In this document: in pieces, positions 1 to 10,749 of the stretch
Numbering within the stretch: the first letter of the stretch is position 1
Layout of the letters: the number at the start of each line of letters is the position of its first letter
The notes under the pieces: generated by a model
What the model saw: the letters and a program-made list of their open reading frames with translations, nothing else
Databases searched by the model: none
What the model was told of the DNA's origin: nothing
Assembly (NCBI GenBank): GCA_964035545.1
Contig: CAXIUT010000103.1
Location: 248,001-312,000, forward strand
From: Bugula neritina
Lineage: Eukaryota; Bryozoa; Gymnolaemata; Cheilostomatida; Bugulidae
DNA length: 64,000 nt
Reading direction: 5' to 3'
Program-made: the position numbers and the translations under genes

Positions 1-262
1 CACAGTGTTATATTTTGCTAGAGCAATAACTAATTTTAGATGCCTTTGCAAACATATGAGAAATAACTGAGTCATTCTATGAAAAGAGGTGTTTGCAGCA
101 CTTGTCCACTTTTGATTTACACGCGGCATGGAAACTTTTGTAGTTTTAAATAGTATCTCCAAACTCATCACTTGCATGCGTTTAGATATTTGATGAAAAT
201 TTTTATGCATAACTTGATGCCTGCTTCAAAGACACCAGTGCTTAGTTACTGTGTTAAATGTA

Positions 263-277
263 TTGGCACGTTGCCAT
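263..277. promoter_or_regulatory. NFI-like dyad in every unit (unit 1 shown)
   Basis: TTGGC-ACGTT-GCCAT matches the known NFI palindrome TTGGC(N5)GCCAA at 9 of 10 fixed bases. The core TGGCA-CGT-TGCCA is a perfect inverted repeat. I found it unchanged in every unit I read, including the most diverged ones. A protein-binding role is inference. A 15-bp chance match carried along by the repeat is equally possible. Confidence 0.35.
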
Positions 278-624
278 GAGATATTTGGTAATATTCCGCA
301 TCACAACAAACTCTTCAGATAGTTAAGAAAATCAGTCTAGAAAGTTAATGAAATAAACCTACCAGAGAGAGTAAGCCAGATGTAACAAGTAGATCCAAAA
401 CAAGTTGATTAACAATTGAAGTTGAAATCTCCATGTAGTCAACACTTTAGTCCTAATGTCAAATGCAAACGTCTGCAACCAAACTGTGTAGACTTCATGA
501 GCTGGTTAGCTGACAGGACTCATTAAAGTTCTTGACTCTTGTGTGTATAGTGATGCCCATCTTGAACCAGAGAGGGCTGACTGAAGACTGCTACTTTGTG
601 AAAATTGACAATGCATATTATTAT

Positions 625-679
625 TATTCATTGTTGAGATTCACGACTGCCATACACAATGATAAAATATTCATTGTTG
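625..679. repeat. Short direct and inverted repeats within the unit (unit 1 shown)
   Basis: TATTCATTGTTG occurs at 625-636 and again at 668-679. Between them ACAATGA (656-662) is the inverse of TCATTGT (671-677), giving a possible 7-bp stem with an 8-base loop. A nearby (ATT)n run starts at 617. AATGCATATTAT also occurs twice, near 610 and 742. The cluster recurs in the other units and sits just before the AT-rich block. Confidence 0.55.
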
Positions 680-689
680 GTACTACTGA

Positions 690-755
690 GTAGAATAAAA
701 TATAATATAATATTGTTTTCTGGACAGATAAATAATATCAAATGCATATTATAAC
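690..755. other. AT-rich block of the unit (unit 1 shown)
   Basis: Nearly pure A/T sequence (AATAAAATATAATATAAT and following), with an AATAAA at 694-699. It is the most AT-rich part of the unit and lies about 400 bp before the C-rich tract, so each unit alternates one easily melted and one G-rich segment. The diverged S form in units 42 and 48 differs from its downstream half onward. Confidence 0.6.
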
Positions 756-789
756 TTACCATAAATCTACAGTGCTTCACATGTTCACC

Positions 790-816
790 TTTTTCTGCAA
801 TGTTATTTCTTTGCAG
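790..816 (+). other. Splice-acceptor-like sequence followed by a recurring short open frame (unit 1 shown)
   Basis: A pyrimidine-rich stretch ends in TTTCTTTGCAG, resembling a 3' splice site. About 165 bp of open frame follows before a stop near 996. The open frame recurs in most units only because they are near-identical. In S units it has an in-frame TAA (for example 39890-39892), and in units 42 and 48 the upstream ATG is gone. This may be a relic of a gene or transposon captured in the repeat. I recognise no protein family. Confidence 0.25.
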
Positions 817-1108
817 TTAGAAGTACTAGCTGAATATACGACTATGAAACAAAACCCTTCAATTTCATTGCACCAGCACCAGTTGCAAGATAGGTGTGTT
901 GGGAGTTATCTTTCCCAAAATTTTGTTCTTGGTGTTTATACGAAGCAGACACAGGCTAATATTAGTTTTGTAATTTGCAAGAGTTTTTCTGTCTGATTGT
1001 CCATCAGCAAAAGTTTTCGCCTTGCAGTTATTATGGAAATACCAGTGATGCTCGAAGACCTGTGCATTGTACACCTGCCTTTACTATTGAATTTAGATGT
1101 TTTATTTT

Positions 1109-1138
1109 CCCATATCCCCTCTCCTGCCCCCTGCCCCC
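1109..1138 (-). other. G-quadruplex-capable tract (present in every unit; unit 1 shown)
   Basis: On the plus strand this reads CCC, ATAT, CCCC, TCTCCTG, C5, TG, C5. The minus strand therefore has four G runs of at least 3 with loops of 2, 7 and 4, fitting the usual G3+N1-7 pattern. R and S tails also fit it despite different sequence. Q tails have the same runs but one 8-base loop, so C9-C10 versions fit only a relaxed rule. This is the only strongly GC-rich part of the unit and its most variable site. Folding in vivo is inference. Confidence 0.6.
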
Positions 1139-1190
1139 TCTAACAACCAGCAATCCTGACTCATGTGAGTTGTGTTATTGTTCTAGAGTT

Positions 1191-1202
1191 GGCCCATGGG
1201 CC
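1191..1202. other. Perfect 12-bp palindrome GGCCCATGGGCC (unit 1 shown)
   Basis: A self-complementary 12-mer near the unit end, about 50 bp after the C-rich tract. It is intact in P and Q units but broken in R units (CCATGGGTC), in units 42, 44 and 46 (CCATGGGTG), and on the other arm in units 30, 32 and 45 (GGACCATGG). Its loss therefore tracks subfamily rather than being kept by selection. Confidence 0.7.
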
Positions 1203-1236
1203 TACAGTATACGATTTGAAGCTTTATAGTTTACAG

Positions 1237-1257
1237 GCAGTGGAGATGAGTCACTGC
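1237..1257. other. Short hairpin, GCAGTG/CACTGC stem (unit 1 shown)
   Basis: A 6-bp stem with a 9-base loop (GAGATGAGT), plus one G-U closing pair if transcribed. Present in almost all units. Unit 14 breaks the stem (GCAGTT) and unit 46 alters the loop. No known RNA family is recognised. Confidence 0.45.
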
Positions 1258-1342
1258 TGAAACCCATTTTATTAGTAGACTATATTGCTCTTCAATCATC
1301 AGTTTTCATATTAAAAGAGAAAGCTCATCTGCAGCGCCATTT

Positions 1343-2691
1343 CACAGTGTTATATTTTGCTAGAGCAATAACTAATTTTAGATGCCTTTGCAAACATATG
1401 AGAAATAAATGAGTCAGTCTATGAAAAGAGGTGTTTGCAGCAATTGTCCACTTTTGATTTACACGCGGCATGGAAACTTTTGTAGTTTTAAATAATACCT
1501 CCAAACTCATCACTTGCATGTGTTTAGATACCTGATAAATTATTTTATGCAAAACTTGATGCCTGCTTCAAAGACACCAGTGCTTAATTACTGTGTTAAC
1601 TGTATTGGCACGTTGCCATGAGATATTTGGTAATATTTCGCATCACAACAAACTCTTCAGAAAGTTAAGAAAATCAGTATAGAAAGTTAATGAAATAAAC
1701 CTACCAGAGAGAGTAAGCCAGATGTAACAAGTAGATCCAAAACAAGTTGATTAACAATTGAAGTTGAAATCTCCATGTAGTCAACACTTTAGTCCTAATG
1801 TCAAATGCAAACGTCTGCAACCAAACTGTGTAGACTTCATGAGCTGGTTAGCTGACAGGACTCATTAAAGTTCTTGACTCTTGTGTGTATAGTGATGCCC
1901 ATCTTGAACCAGAGAAGGCTGACTGAAGACTGCTACTTTGTGAAAATTGACAATGCATATTATTATTATTCATTGTTGAGATTCACGACTGCCATACACA
2001 ATGATAAAATATTCATTGTTGGTACTACTGAGTAGAATAAAATATAATATAATATTATTTTCTGGACAGATAAATAATATCAAATGCATATTATAACTTA
2101 CCATAAATCTACAGTGCTTCACATCTTCACCTTTTTCTGCAATGTTATTTCTTTGCAGTTAGAAGTACTAGCTGAATATACGACTATGAAACAAAACCCT
2201 TCAATTTCATTGCACCAGCACCAGTTGCAAGATAGGTGTGTTGGGAGTTATCTTTCCCAAAATTTTGTTCTTGGTGTTTATACGAAGCAGACACAGGCTA
2301 ATATTAGTTTTGTAATTTGCAAAAGTTTTTCTGTCTGATTGTCCATCAGCAAAAGTTTTCGCCTTGCAGTTATTATGGAAATACCAGTGATGCTGGAAGA
2401 CCTTTGCATTGTACACCCGCTTTTACTATTGAATTTAGATGTTTCATTTTCCCATCCCATCTCCTGCCCCCCCCCCCCCCTGTCCCCTCTAACAACCAGC
2501 AATCCTGACTCATGTGAATTGTGTTATTGTTCTAGAGTTGGCCCATGGGCCTACAGTATACGATTTGAAGCTTTATAGTTTACAGGCAGTGGAGATGAGT
2601 CACTGCTGAAACCCATTTTATTAGTAGACTATATTGCTCTTCAATCATCAGTTTTCATATTAAAAGAGAAAGCTCATCTGCAGCGCCATTT
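1343..2691 (+). repeat. Satellite unit 2, head c, tail Q with C14 (1,349 bp)
   Basis: This c-type head has AATAAATGAGTCAG, AATACCTCC, GCTTAATTACTG and CAGTATAG (the XbaI-like TCTAG is lost). The C run at 2467-2480 is 14 bases, joint longest in the window, and makes this a longest-length unit. Confidence 0.95.
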
Positions 2692-4033
2692 CACAGTGTT
2701 ATATTTTGCTAGAGCAATAACTAATTTTAGATGCCTTTGCAAACATATGAGAAATAACTGAGTCATTCTATGAAAAGAGGTGTTTGCAGCACTTGTCCAC
2801 TTTTGATTTACACGCGGCATGGAAACTTTTGTAGTTTTAAATAGTATCTCCAAACTCATCACTTGCATGCGTTTAGATATTTGATGAAAATTTTTATGCA
2901 TAACTTGATGCCTGCTTCAAAGACACCAGTGCTTAGTTACTGTGTTAAATGTATTGGCACGTTGCCATGAAATATTTGGTAATATTCCGCATCACAACAA
3001 ACTCTTCAGATAGTTAAGAAAATCAGTCTAGAAAGTTAATGAAATAAACCTACCAGAGAGAGTAAGCTAGATGTAACAAGTAGATCCAAAACAAGTTGAT
3101 TAACAATTGAAGTTGAAATCTCCATGTAGTCAACACTTTAGTCCTAATGTCAAATGCAAACGTCTGCAACCAAACTGTGTAGACTTCATGAGCTGGTTAG
3201 CTGACAGGACTCATTAAAGTTCTTGACTCTTGTGTGTATAGTGATGCCCATCTTGAACCAGAGAGGGCTGACTGAAGACTGCTACTTTGTGAAAATTGAC
3301 AATGCATATTATTATTATTCATTGTTGAGATTCACGACTGCCATACACAATGATAAAATATTCATTGTTGGTACTACTGAGTAGAATAAAATATAATATA
3401 ATATTATTTTCTGGACAGATAAATAATATCAAATGCATATTATAACTTACCATAAATCTACAGCGCTCCACATCTTCACCTTTTTCTGCAATGTTATTTC
3501 TTTGCAGTTAGAAGTACTAGCTGAATATACGACTATGAAACAAAACCCTTCAATTTCATTGCACCAGCACCAGTTGCAAGATAGGTGTGTTGGGAGTTAT
3601 CTTTCCCAAAATTTTGTTCTTGGTGTTTATACGAAGCAGACACAGGCTAATATTAGTTTTGTAATTTGCAAGAGTTTTTCTGTCTGATTGTCCATCAGCA
3701 AAAGTTTTCGCCTTGCAGTTATTATGGAAATACCAGTGATGCTCGAAGACCTGTGCATTGTACACCTGCCTTTACTATTGAATTTAGATGTTTTATTTTC
3801 CCATATCCCCTCTCCTGCCCCCTGCCCCCTCTAACAACCAGCAATCCTGACTCATGTGAGTTGTGTTATTGTTCTAGAGTTGGCCCATGGGCCTACAGTA
3901 TACGATTTGAAGCTTTATAGTTTACAGGCAGTGGAGATGAGTCACTGCTGAAACCCATGTTATTAGTAGACTATATTGCTCTTCAATCATCAGTTTTCAT
4001 ATTAAAAGAGAAAGCTCATCTGCAGCGCCATTT
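2692..4033 (+). repeat. Satellite unit 3, head a, tail P (1,342 bp)
   Basis: This is the first half of an aP-bQ dimer. It has CCATGAAAT at 2966-2974. Private changes are GTAAGCTAG (T at 3068) and CAGCGCTCCA (3461-3470). Confidence 0.95.
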
Positions 4034-5378
4034 CACAGTGTTATATTTTGCTAGAGCAATAACTAATTTTAGATGCCTTTGCAAACATATGAGAAATAAC
4101 TGAGTCATTCTATGAAAAGAGGTGTTTGCAGCACTTGTCGACTTTTGATTTACACGCGGCATGGAAACTTTTGTAGTTTTAAATAATATCTCCAAACTCA
4201 TCACTTGCATGTGTTTAGATACTTGATGAAAATTTTTATGCATAACTTGATGCCTGCTTCAAAGACACCAGTGCTTAGTTACTGTGTTAAATGTATTGGC
4301 ACGTTGCCATGAGATATTTGGTAATATTTCACATCACAACAAACTCTTCAGAAAGTTAAGAAAATCAGTCTAGAAAGTTAATGAAATAAACCTACCAGAG
4401 AGAGTAAGCCAGATGTAACAAGTAGATCCAAAACAAGTTGATTAACAATTGAAGTTGAAATCTCCATGTAGTCAACACTTTAGTCCTAATGTCAAATGCA
4501 AACGTCTGCAACCAAACTGTGTAGACTTCATGAGCTGGTTAGCTGACAGGACTCATTAAAGTTCTTGACTCTTGTGTGTATAGTGATGCCCATCTTGAAC
4601 CAGAGAAGGCTGACTGAAGACTGCTACTTTGTGAAAATTGACAATGCATATTATTATTATTCATTGTTGAGATTCACGACTGCCATACACAATGATAAAA
4701 TATTCATTGTTGGTACTACTGAGTAGAATAAAATATAATATAATATTATTTTCTGGACAGATAAATAATATCAAATGCATATTATAACTTACCATAAATC
4801 TACAGTGCTTCACATCTTCACCTTTTTCTGCAATGTTATTTCTTTGCAGTTAGAAGTACTAGCTGAATATACGACTATGAAACAAAACCCTTCAAGTTCA
4901 TTGCACCAGCACCAGTTGCAAGATAGGTGTGTTGGGAGTTATCTTTCCCAAAATTTTGTTCTTGGTGTTTATACGAAGCAGACACAGGCTAATATTAGTT
5001 TTGTAATTTGCAAGAGTTTTTCTGTCTGATTGTCCATCAGCAAAAGTTTTCGCCTTGCAGTTATTATGGAAATACCAGTGATGCTGGAAGACCTTTGCAT
5101 TGTACACCCGCTTTTACTATTGAATTTAGATGTTTCATTTTCCCATCCCATCTCCTGCCCCCCCCCCTGTCCCCTCTAACAACCAGCAATCCTGACTCAT
5201 GTGAATTGTGTTATTGTTCTAGAGTTGGCCCATGGGCCTACAGTATACGATTTGAAGCTTTATAGTTTACAGGCAGTGGAGATGAGTCACTGCTGAAACC
5301 CATTTTATTAGTAGACTATATTGCTCTTCAATCATCAGTTTTCATATTAAAAGAGAAAGCTCATCTGCAGCGCCATTT
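4034..5378 (+). repeat. Satellite unit 4, head b, tail Q with C10 (1,345 bp)
   Basis: The SalI site GTCGAC is present and the C10 run is at 5158-5167. Private changes are TTTCACATC (A at 4331) and TTCAAGTTCA (G at 4896). Confidence 0.95.
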
Positions 5379-6720
5379 CACAGTGTTATATTTTGCTAGA
5401 GCAATAACTAATTTTAGATGCCTTTGCAAACATATGAGAAATAACTGAGTCATTCTATGAAAAGAGGTGTTTGCAGCACTTGTCCACTTTTGATTTACAC
5501 GCGGCATGGAAACTTTTGTAGTTTTAAATAGTATCTCCAAACTCATCACTTGCATGCGTTTAGATATTTGATGAAAATTTTTATGCATAACTTGATGCCT
5601 GCTTCAAAGACACCAGTGCTTAGTTACTGTGTTAAATGTATTGGCACGTTGCCATGAGATATTTGGTAATATTCAGCATCACAACAAACTCTTCAGATAG
5701 TTAAGAAAATCAGTCTAGAAAGTTAATGAAATAAACCTACCAGAGAGAGTAAGCCAGATGTAACAAGTAGATCCAAAACAAGTTGATTAACAATTGAAGT
5801 TGAAATCTCCATGTAGTCAACACTTTAGTCCTAATGTCAAATGCAAACGTCTGCAACCAAACTGTGTAGACTTCATGAGCTGGTTAGCTGACAGGACTCA
5901 TTAAAGTTCTTGACTCTTGTGTGTATAGTGATGCCCATCTTGAACCAGAGAGGGCTGACTGAAGACTGCTACTTTGTGAAAATTGACAATGCATATTATT
6001 ATTATTCATTGTTGAGATTCACGACTGCCATACACAATGATAAAATATTCATTGTTGGTACTACTGAGTAGAATAAAATATAATATAATATTATTTTCTG
6101 GACAGATAAATAATATCAAATGCATATTATAACTTACCATAAATCTACAGTGCTTCACATCTTCACCTTTTTCTGCAATGTTATTTCTTTGCAGTTAGAA
6201 GTACTAGCTGAATATACGACTATGAAACAAAACCCTTCAATTTCATTGCACCAGCACCAGTTGCAAGATAGGTGTGTTGGGAGTTATCTTTCCCAAAATT
6301 TTGTTCTTGGTGTTTATACGAAGCAGACACAGGCTAATATTAGTTTTGTAATTTGCAAGAGTTTTTCTGTCTGATTGTCCATCAGCAAAAGTTTTCGCCT
6401 TGCAGTTATTATGGAAATACCAGTGATGCTCGAAGACCTGTGCATTGTACACCTGCCTTTACTATTGAATTTAGATGTTTTATTTTCCCATATCCCCTCT
6501 CCTGCCCCCTGCCCCCTCTAACAACCAGCAATCCTGACTCATGTGAGTTGTGTTATTGTTCTAGAGTTGGCCCATGGGCCTACAGTATACGATTTGAAGC
6601 TTTATAGTTTACAGGCAGTGGAGATGAGTCACTGCTGAAACCCATGTTATTAGTAGACTATATTGCTCTTCAATCATCAGTTTTCATATTAAAAGAGAAA
6701 GCTCATCTGCAGCGCCATTT
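5379..6720 (+). repeat. Satellite unit 5, head a, tail P (1,342 bp)
   Basis: A standard aP unit. The one private change noticed is ATTCAGCATC (A at 5675, where other a units have C). Confidence 0.95.
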
Positions 6721-8062
6721 CACAGTGTTATATTTTGCTAGAGCAATAACTAATTTTAGATGCCTTTGCAAACATATGAGAAATAACTGAGTCATTCTAT
6801 GAAAAGAGGTGTTTGCAGCACTTGTCGACTTTTGATTTACACGCGGCATGGAAACTTTTGTAGTTTTAAATAATATCTCCAAACTCATCACTTGCATGTG
6901 TTTAGATACTTGATGAAAATTTTTATGCATAACTTGATGCCTGCTTCAAAGACACCAGTGCTTAGTTACTGTGTTAAATGTATTGGCACGTTGCCATGAG
7001 ATATTTGGTAATATTTCGCATCACAACAAACTCTTCAGAAAGTTAAGAAAATCAGTCTAGAAAGTTAATGAAATAAACCTACCAGAGAGAGTAAGCCAGA
7101 TGTAACAAGTAGATCCAAAACAAGTTGATTAACAATTGAAGTTGAAATCTCCATGTAGTCAACACTTTAGTCCTAATGTCAAATGCAAACGTCTGCAACC
7201 AAACTGTGTAGACTTCATGAGCTGGTTAGCTGACAGGACTCATTAAAGTTCTTGACTCTTGTGTGTATAGTGATGCCCATCTTGAACCAGAGAAGGCTGA
7301 CTGAAGACTGCTACTTTGTGAAAATTGACAATGCATATTATTATTATTCATTGTTGAGATTCACGACTGCCATACACAATGATAAAATATTCATTGTTGG
7401 TACTACTGAGTAGAATAAAATATAATATAATATTATTTTCTGGACAGATAAATAATATCAAATGCATATTATAACTTACCATAAATCTACAGTGCTTCAC
7501 ATCTTCACCTTTTTCTGCAATGTTATTTCTTTGCAGTTAGAAGTACTAGCTGAATATACGACTATGAAACAAAACCCTTCAATTTCATTGCACCAGCACC
7601 AGTTGCAAGATAGGTGTGTTGGGAGTTATCTTTCCCAAAATTTTGTTCTTGGTGTTTATACGAAGCAGACACAGGCTAATATTAGTTTTGTAATTTGCAA
7701 GAGTTTTTCTGTCTGATTGTCCATCAGCAAAAGTTTTCGCCTTGCAGTTATTATGGAAATACCAGTGATGCTCGAAGACCTGTGCATTGTACACCTGCCT
7801 TTACTATTGAATTTAGATGTTTTATTTTCCCATATCCCCTCTCCTGCCCCCTGCCCCCTCTAACAACCAGCAATCCTGACTCATGTGAGTTGTGTTATTG
7901 TTCTAGAGTTGGCCCATGGGCCTACAGTATACGATTTGAAGCTTTATAGTTTACAGGCAGTGGAGATGAGTCACTGCTGAAACCCATGTTATTAGTAGAC
8001 TATATTGCTCTTCAATCATCAGTTTTCATATTAAAAGAGAAAGCTCATCTGCAGCGCCATTT
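6721..8062 (+). repeat. Satellite unit 6, chimera: b head with P tail (1,342 bp)
   Basis: The head and middle are b-type (GTCGAC, GAGAAGG near 7290) but the tail is P-type from CTCGAAG near 7771, ending in CCCATGTT. The exchange point therefore lies between about 7290 and 7771. The unit inserts one extra monomer, so two b heads follow each other and the dimer phase shifts. Confidence 0.93.
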
Positions 8063-9407
8063 CACAGTGTTATATTTTGCTAGAGCAATAACTAATTTTA
8101 GATGCCTTTGCAAACATATGAGAAATAACTGAGTCATTCTATGAAAAGAGGTGTTTGCAGCACTTGTCGACTTTTGATTTACACGCGGCATGGAAACTTT
8201 TGTAGTTTTAAATAATATCTCCAAACTCATCACTTGCATGTGTTTAGATACTTGATGAAAATTTTTATGCATAACTTGATGCCTGCTTCAAAGACACCAG
8301 TGCTTAGTTACTGTGTTAAATGTATTGGCACGTTGCCATGAGATATTTGGTAATATTTCGCATCACAACAAACTCTTCAGAAAGTTAAGAAAATCAGTCT
8401 AGAAAGTTAATGAAATAAACCTACCAGAGAGAGTAAGCCAGATGTAACAAGTAGATCCAAAACAAGTTGATTAACAATTGAAGTTGAAATCTCCATGTAG
8501 TCAACACTTTAGTCCTAATGTCAAATGCAAACGTCTGCAACCAAACTGTGTAGACTTCATGAGCTGGTTAGCTGACAGGACTCATTAAAGTTCTTGACTC
8601 TTGTGTGTATAGTGATGCCCATCTTGAACCAGAGAAGGCTGACTGAAGACTGCTACTTTGTGAAAATTGACAATGCATATTATTATTATTCATTGTTGAG
8701 ATTCACGACTGCCATACACAATGATAAAATATTCATTGTTGGTACTACTGAGTAGAATAAAATATAATATAATATTATTTTCTGGACAGATAAATAATAT
8801 CAAATGCATATTATAACTTACCATAAATCTACAGTGCTTCACATCTTCACCTTTTTCTGCAATGTTATTTCTTTGCAGTTAGAAGTACTAGCTGAATATA
8901 CGACTATGAAACAAAACCCTTCAATTTCATTGCACCAGCACCAGTTGCAAGATAGGTGTGTTGGGAGTTATCTTTCCCAAAATTTTGTTCTTGGTGTTTA
9001 TACGAAGCAGACACAGGCTAATATTAGTTTTGTAATTTGCAAGAGTTTTTCTGTCTGATTGTCCATCAGCAAAAGTTTTCGCCTTGCAGTTATTATGGAA
9101 ATACCAGTGATGCTGGAAGACCTTTGCATTGTACACCCGCTTTTACTATTGAATTTAGATGTTTCATTTTCCCATCCCATCTCCTGCCCCCCCCCCTGTC
9201 CCCTCTAACAACCAGCAATCCTGACTCATGTGAATTGTGTTATTGTTCTAGAGTTGGCCCATGGGCCTACAGTATACGATTTGAAGCTTTATAGTTTACA
9301 GGCAGTGGAGATGAGTCACTGCTGAAACCCATTTTATTAGTAGACTATATTGCTCTTCAATCATCAGTTTTCATATTAAAAGAGAAAGCTCATCTGCAGC
9401 GCCATTT
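8063..9407 (+). repeat. Satellite unit 7, head b, tail Q with C10 (1,345 bp)
   Basis: A standard bQ unit with C10 at 9187-9196. It follows the chimeric unit 6 and re-enters the dimer pattern. Confidence 0.95.
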
Positions 9408-10749
9408 CACAGTGTTATATTTTGCTAGAGCAATAACTAATTTTAGATGCCTTTGCAAACATATGAGAAATAACTGAGTCATTCTATGAAAAGAGGTGTT
9501 TGCAGCACTTGTCCACTTTTGATTTACACGCGGCATGGAAACTTTTGTAGTTTTAAATAGTATCTCCAAACTCATCACTTGCATGCGTTTAGATATTTGA
9601 TGAAAATTTTTATGCATAACTTGATGCCTGCTTCAAAGACACCAGTGCTTAGTTACTGTGTTAAATGTATTGGCACGTTGCCATGAGATATTTGGTAATA
9701 TTCCGCATCACAACAAACTCTTCAGATAGTTAAGAAAATCAGTCTAGAAAGTTAATGAAATAAACCTACCAGAGAGAGTAAGCCAGATGTAACAAGTAGA
9801 TCCAAAACAAGTTGATTAACAATTGAAGTTGAAATCTCCATGTAGTCAACACTTTAGTCCTAATGTCAAATGCAAACGTCTGCAACCAAACTGTGTAGAC
9901 TTCATGAGCTGGTTAGCTGACAGGACTCATTAAAGTTCTTGACTCTTGTGTGTATAGTGATGCCCATCTTGAACCAGAGAGGGCTGACTGAAGACTGCTA
10001 CTTTGTGAAAATTGACAATGCATATTATTATTATTCATTGTTGAGATTCACGACTGCCATACACAATGATAAAATATTCATTGTTGGTACTACTGAGTAG
10101 AATAAAATATAATATAATATTATTTTCTGGACAGATAAATAATATCAAATGCATATTATAACTTACCATAAATCTACAGTGCTTCACATCTTCACCTTTT
10201 TCTGCAATGTTATTTCTTTGCAGTTAGAAGTACTAGCTGAATATACGACTATGAAACAAAACCCTTCAATTTCATTGCACCAGCACCAGTTGCAAGATAG
10301 GTGTGTTGGGAGTTATCTTTCCCAAAATTTTGTTCTTGGTGTTTATACGAAGCAGACACAGGCTAATATTAGTTTTGTAATTTGCAAGAGTTTTTCTGTC
10401 TGATTGTCCATCAGCAAAAGTTTTCGCCTTGCAGTTATTATGGAAATACCAGTGATGCTCGAAGACCTGTGCATTGTACACCTGCCTTTACTATTGAATT
10501 TAGATGTTTTATTTTCCCATATCCCCTCTCCTGCCCCCTGCCCCCTCTAACAACCAGCAATCCTGACTCATGTGAGTTGTGTTATTGTTCTAGAGTTGGC
10601 CCATGGGCCTACAGTATACGATTTGAAGCTTTATAGTTTACAGGCAGTGGAGATGAGTCACTGCTGAAACCCATGTTATTAGTAGACTATATTGCTCTTC
10701 AATCATCAGTTTTCATATTAAAAGAGAAAGCTCATCTGCAGCGCCATTT
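9408..10749 (+). repeat. Satellite unit 8, head a, tail P (1,342 bp)
   Basis: A consensus-like aP unit and the first half of a 2,687 bp dimer. I noticed no private change. Confidence 0.95.

Larger units (their letters stand above)
1..1342 (+). repeat. Satellite unit 1, head a, tail P (reference unit, 1,342 bp)
   Basis: The window starts exactly at the chosen unit boundary, so positions here equal unit coordinates. The head is a-type. Private changes are G at 783 (CATGTTCACC) and G at 715 (ATTGTTTTC, shared with units 24 and 29). The end is CCCATTTT, although most P units followed by a b head read CCCATGTT. Confidence 0.95.

Noticed and set aside
290-312. Possible CENP-B box at TTCGCATCACAA in b, c and d-type units
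   Set aside because: Only the TTCG and one A of the known motif fit. The CGGG half is absent, and a-type units read TCCG.
495-545. tRNA-like A box (TAGCTGACAGG)
   Set aside because: No B box at a suitable distance, and no cloverleaf can be drawn around it.
694-699. AATAAA polyadenylation signals (also near 352)
   Set aside because: Expected by chance in such AT-rich sequence, and there is no associated gene.
742-996. Recurring 84-codon plus-strand open frame in most units
   Set aside because: It repeats because the DNA repeats. It has no recognisable domain, its variants include non-synonymous changes (T to M, Q to H) with no sign of constraint, S units carry an in-frame TAA (39890-39892), and units 42 and 48 lack the start codon.
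975-1229. 84-86-codon frame across the C-rich tract
   Set aside because: It is opened or closed by C-run length changes (absent as a single frame where the run is C9, C12 or C14), which is incompatible with a conserved protein.
1325-1552. Recurring 75-codon minus-strand open frame over the unit boundary
   Set aside because: It is intact in all units but short, with no family similarity, and it overlaps no other conserved signal. Head types change many residues freely. Chance openness in a near-identical repeat is enough to explain it.
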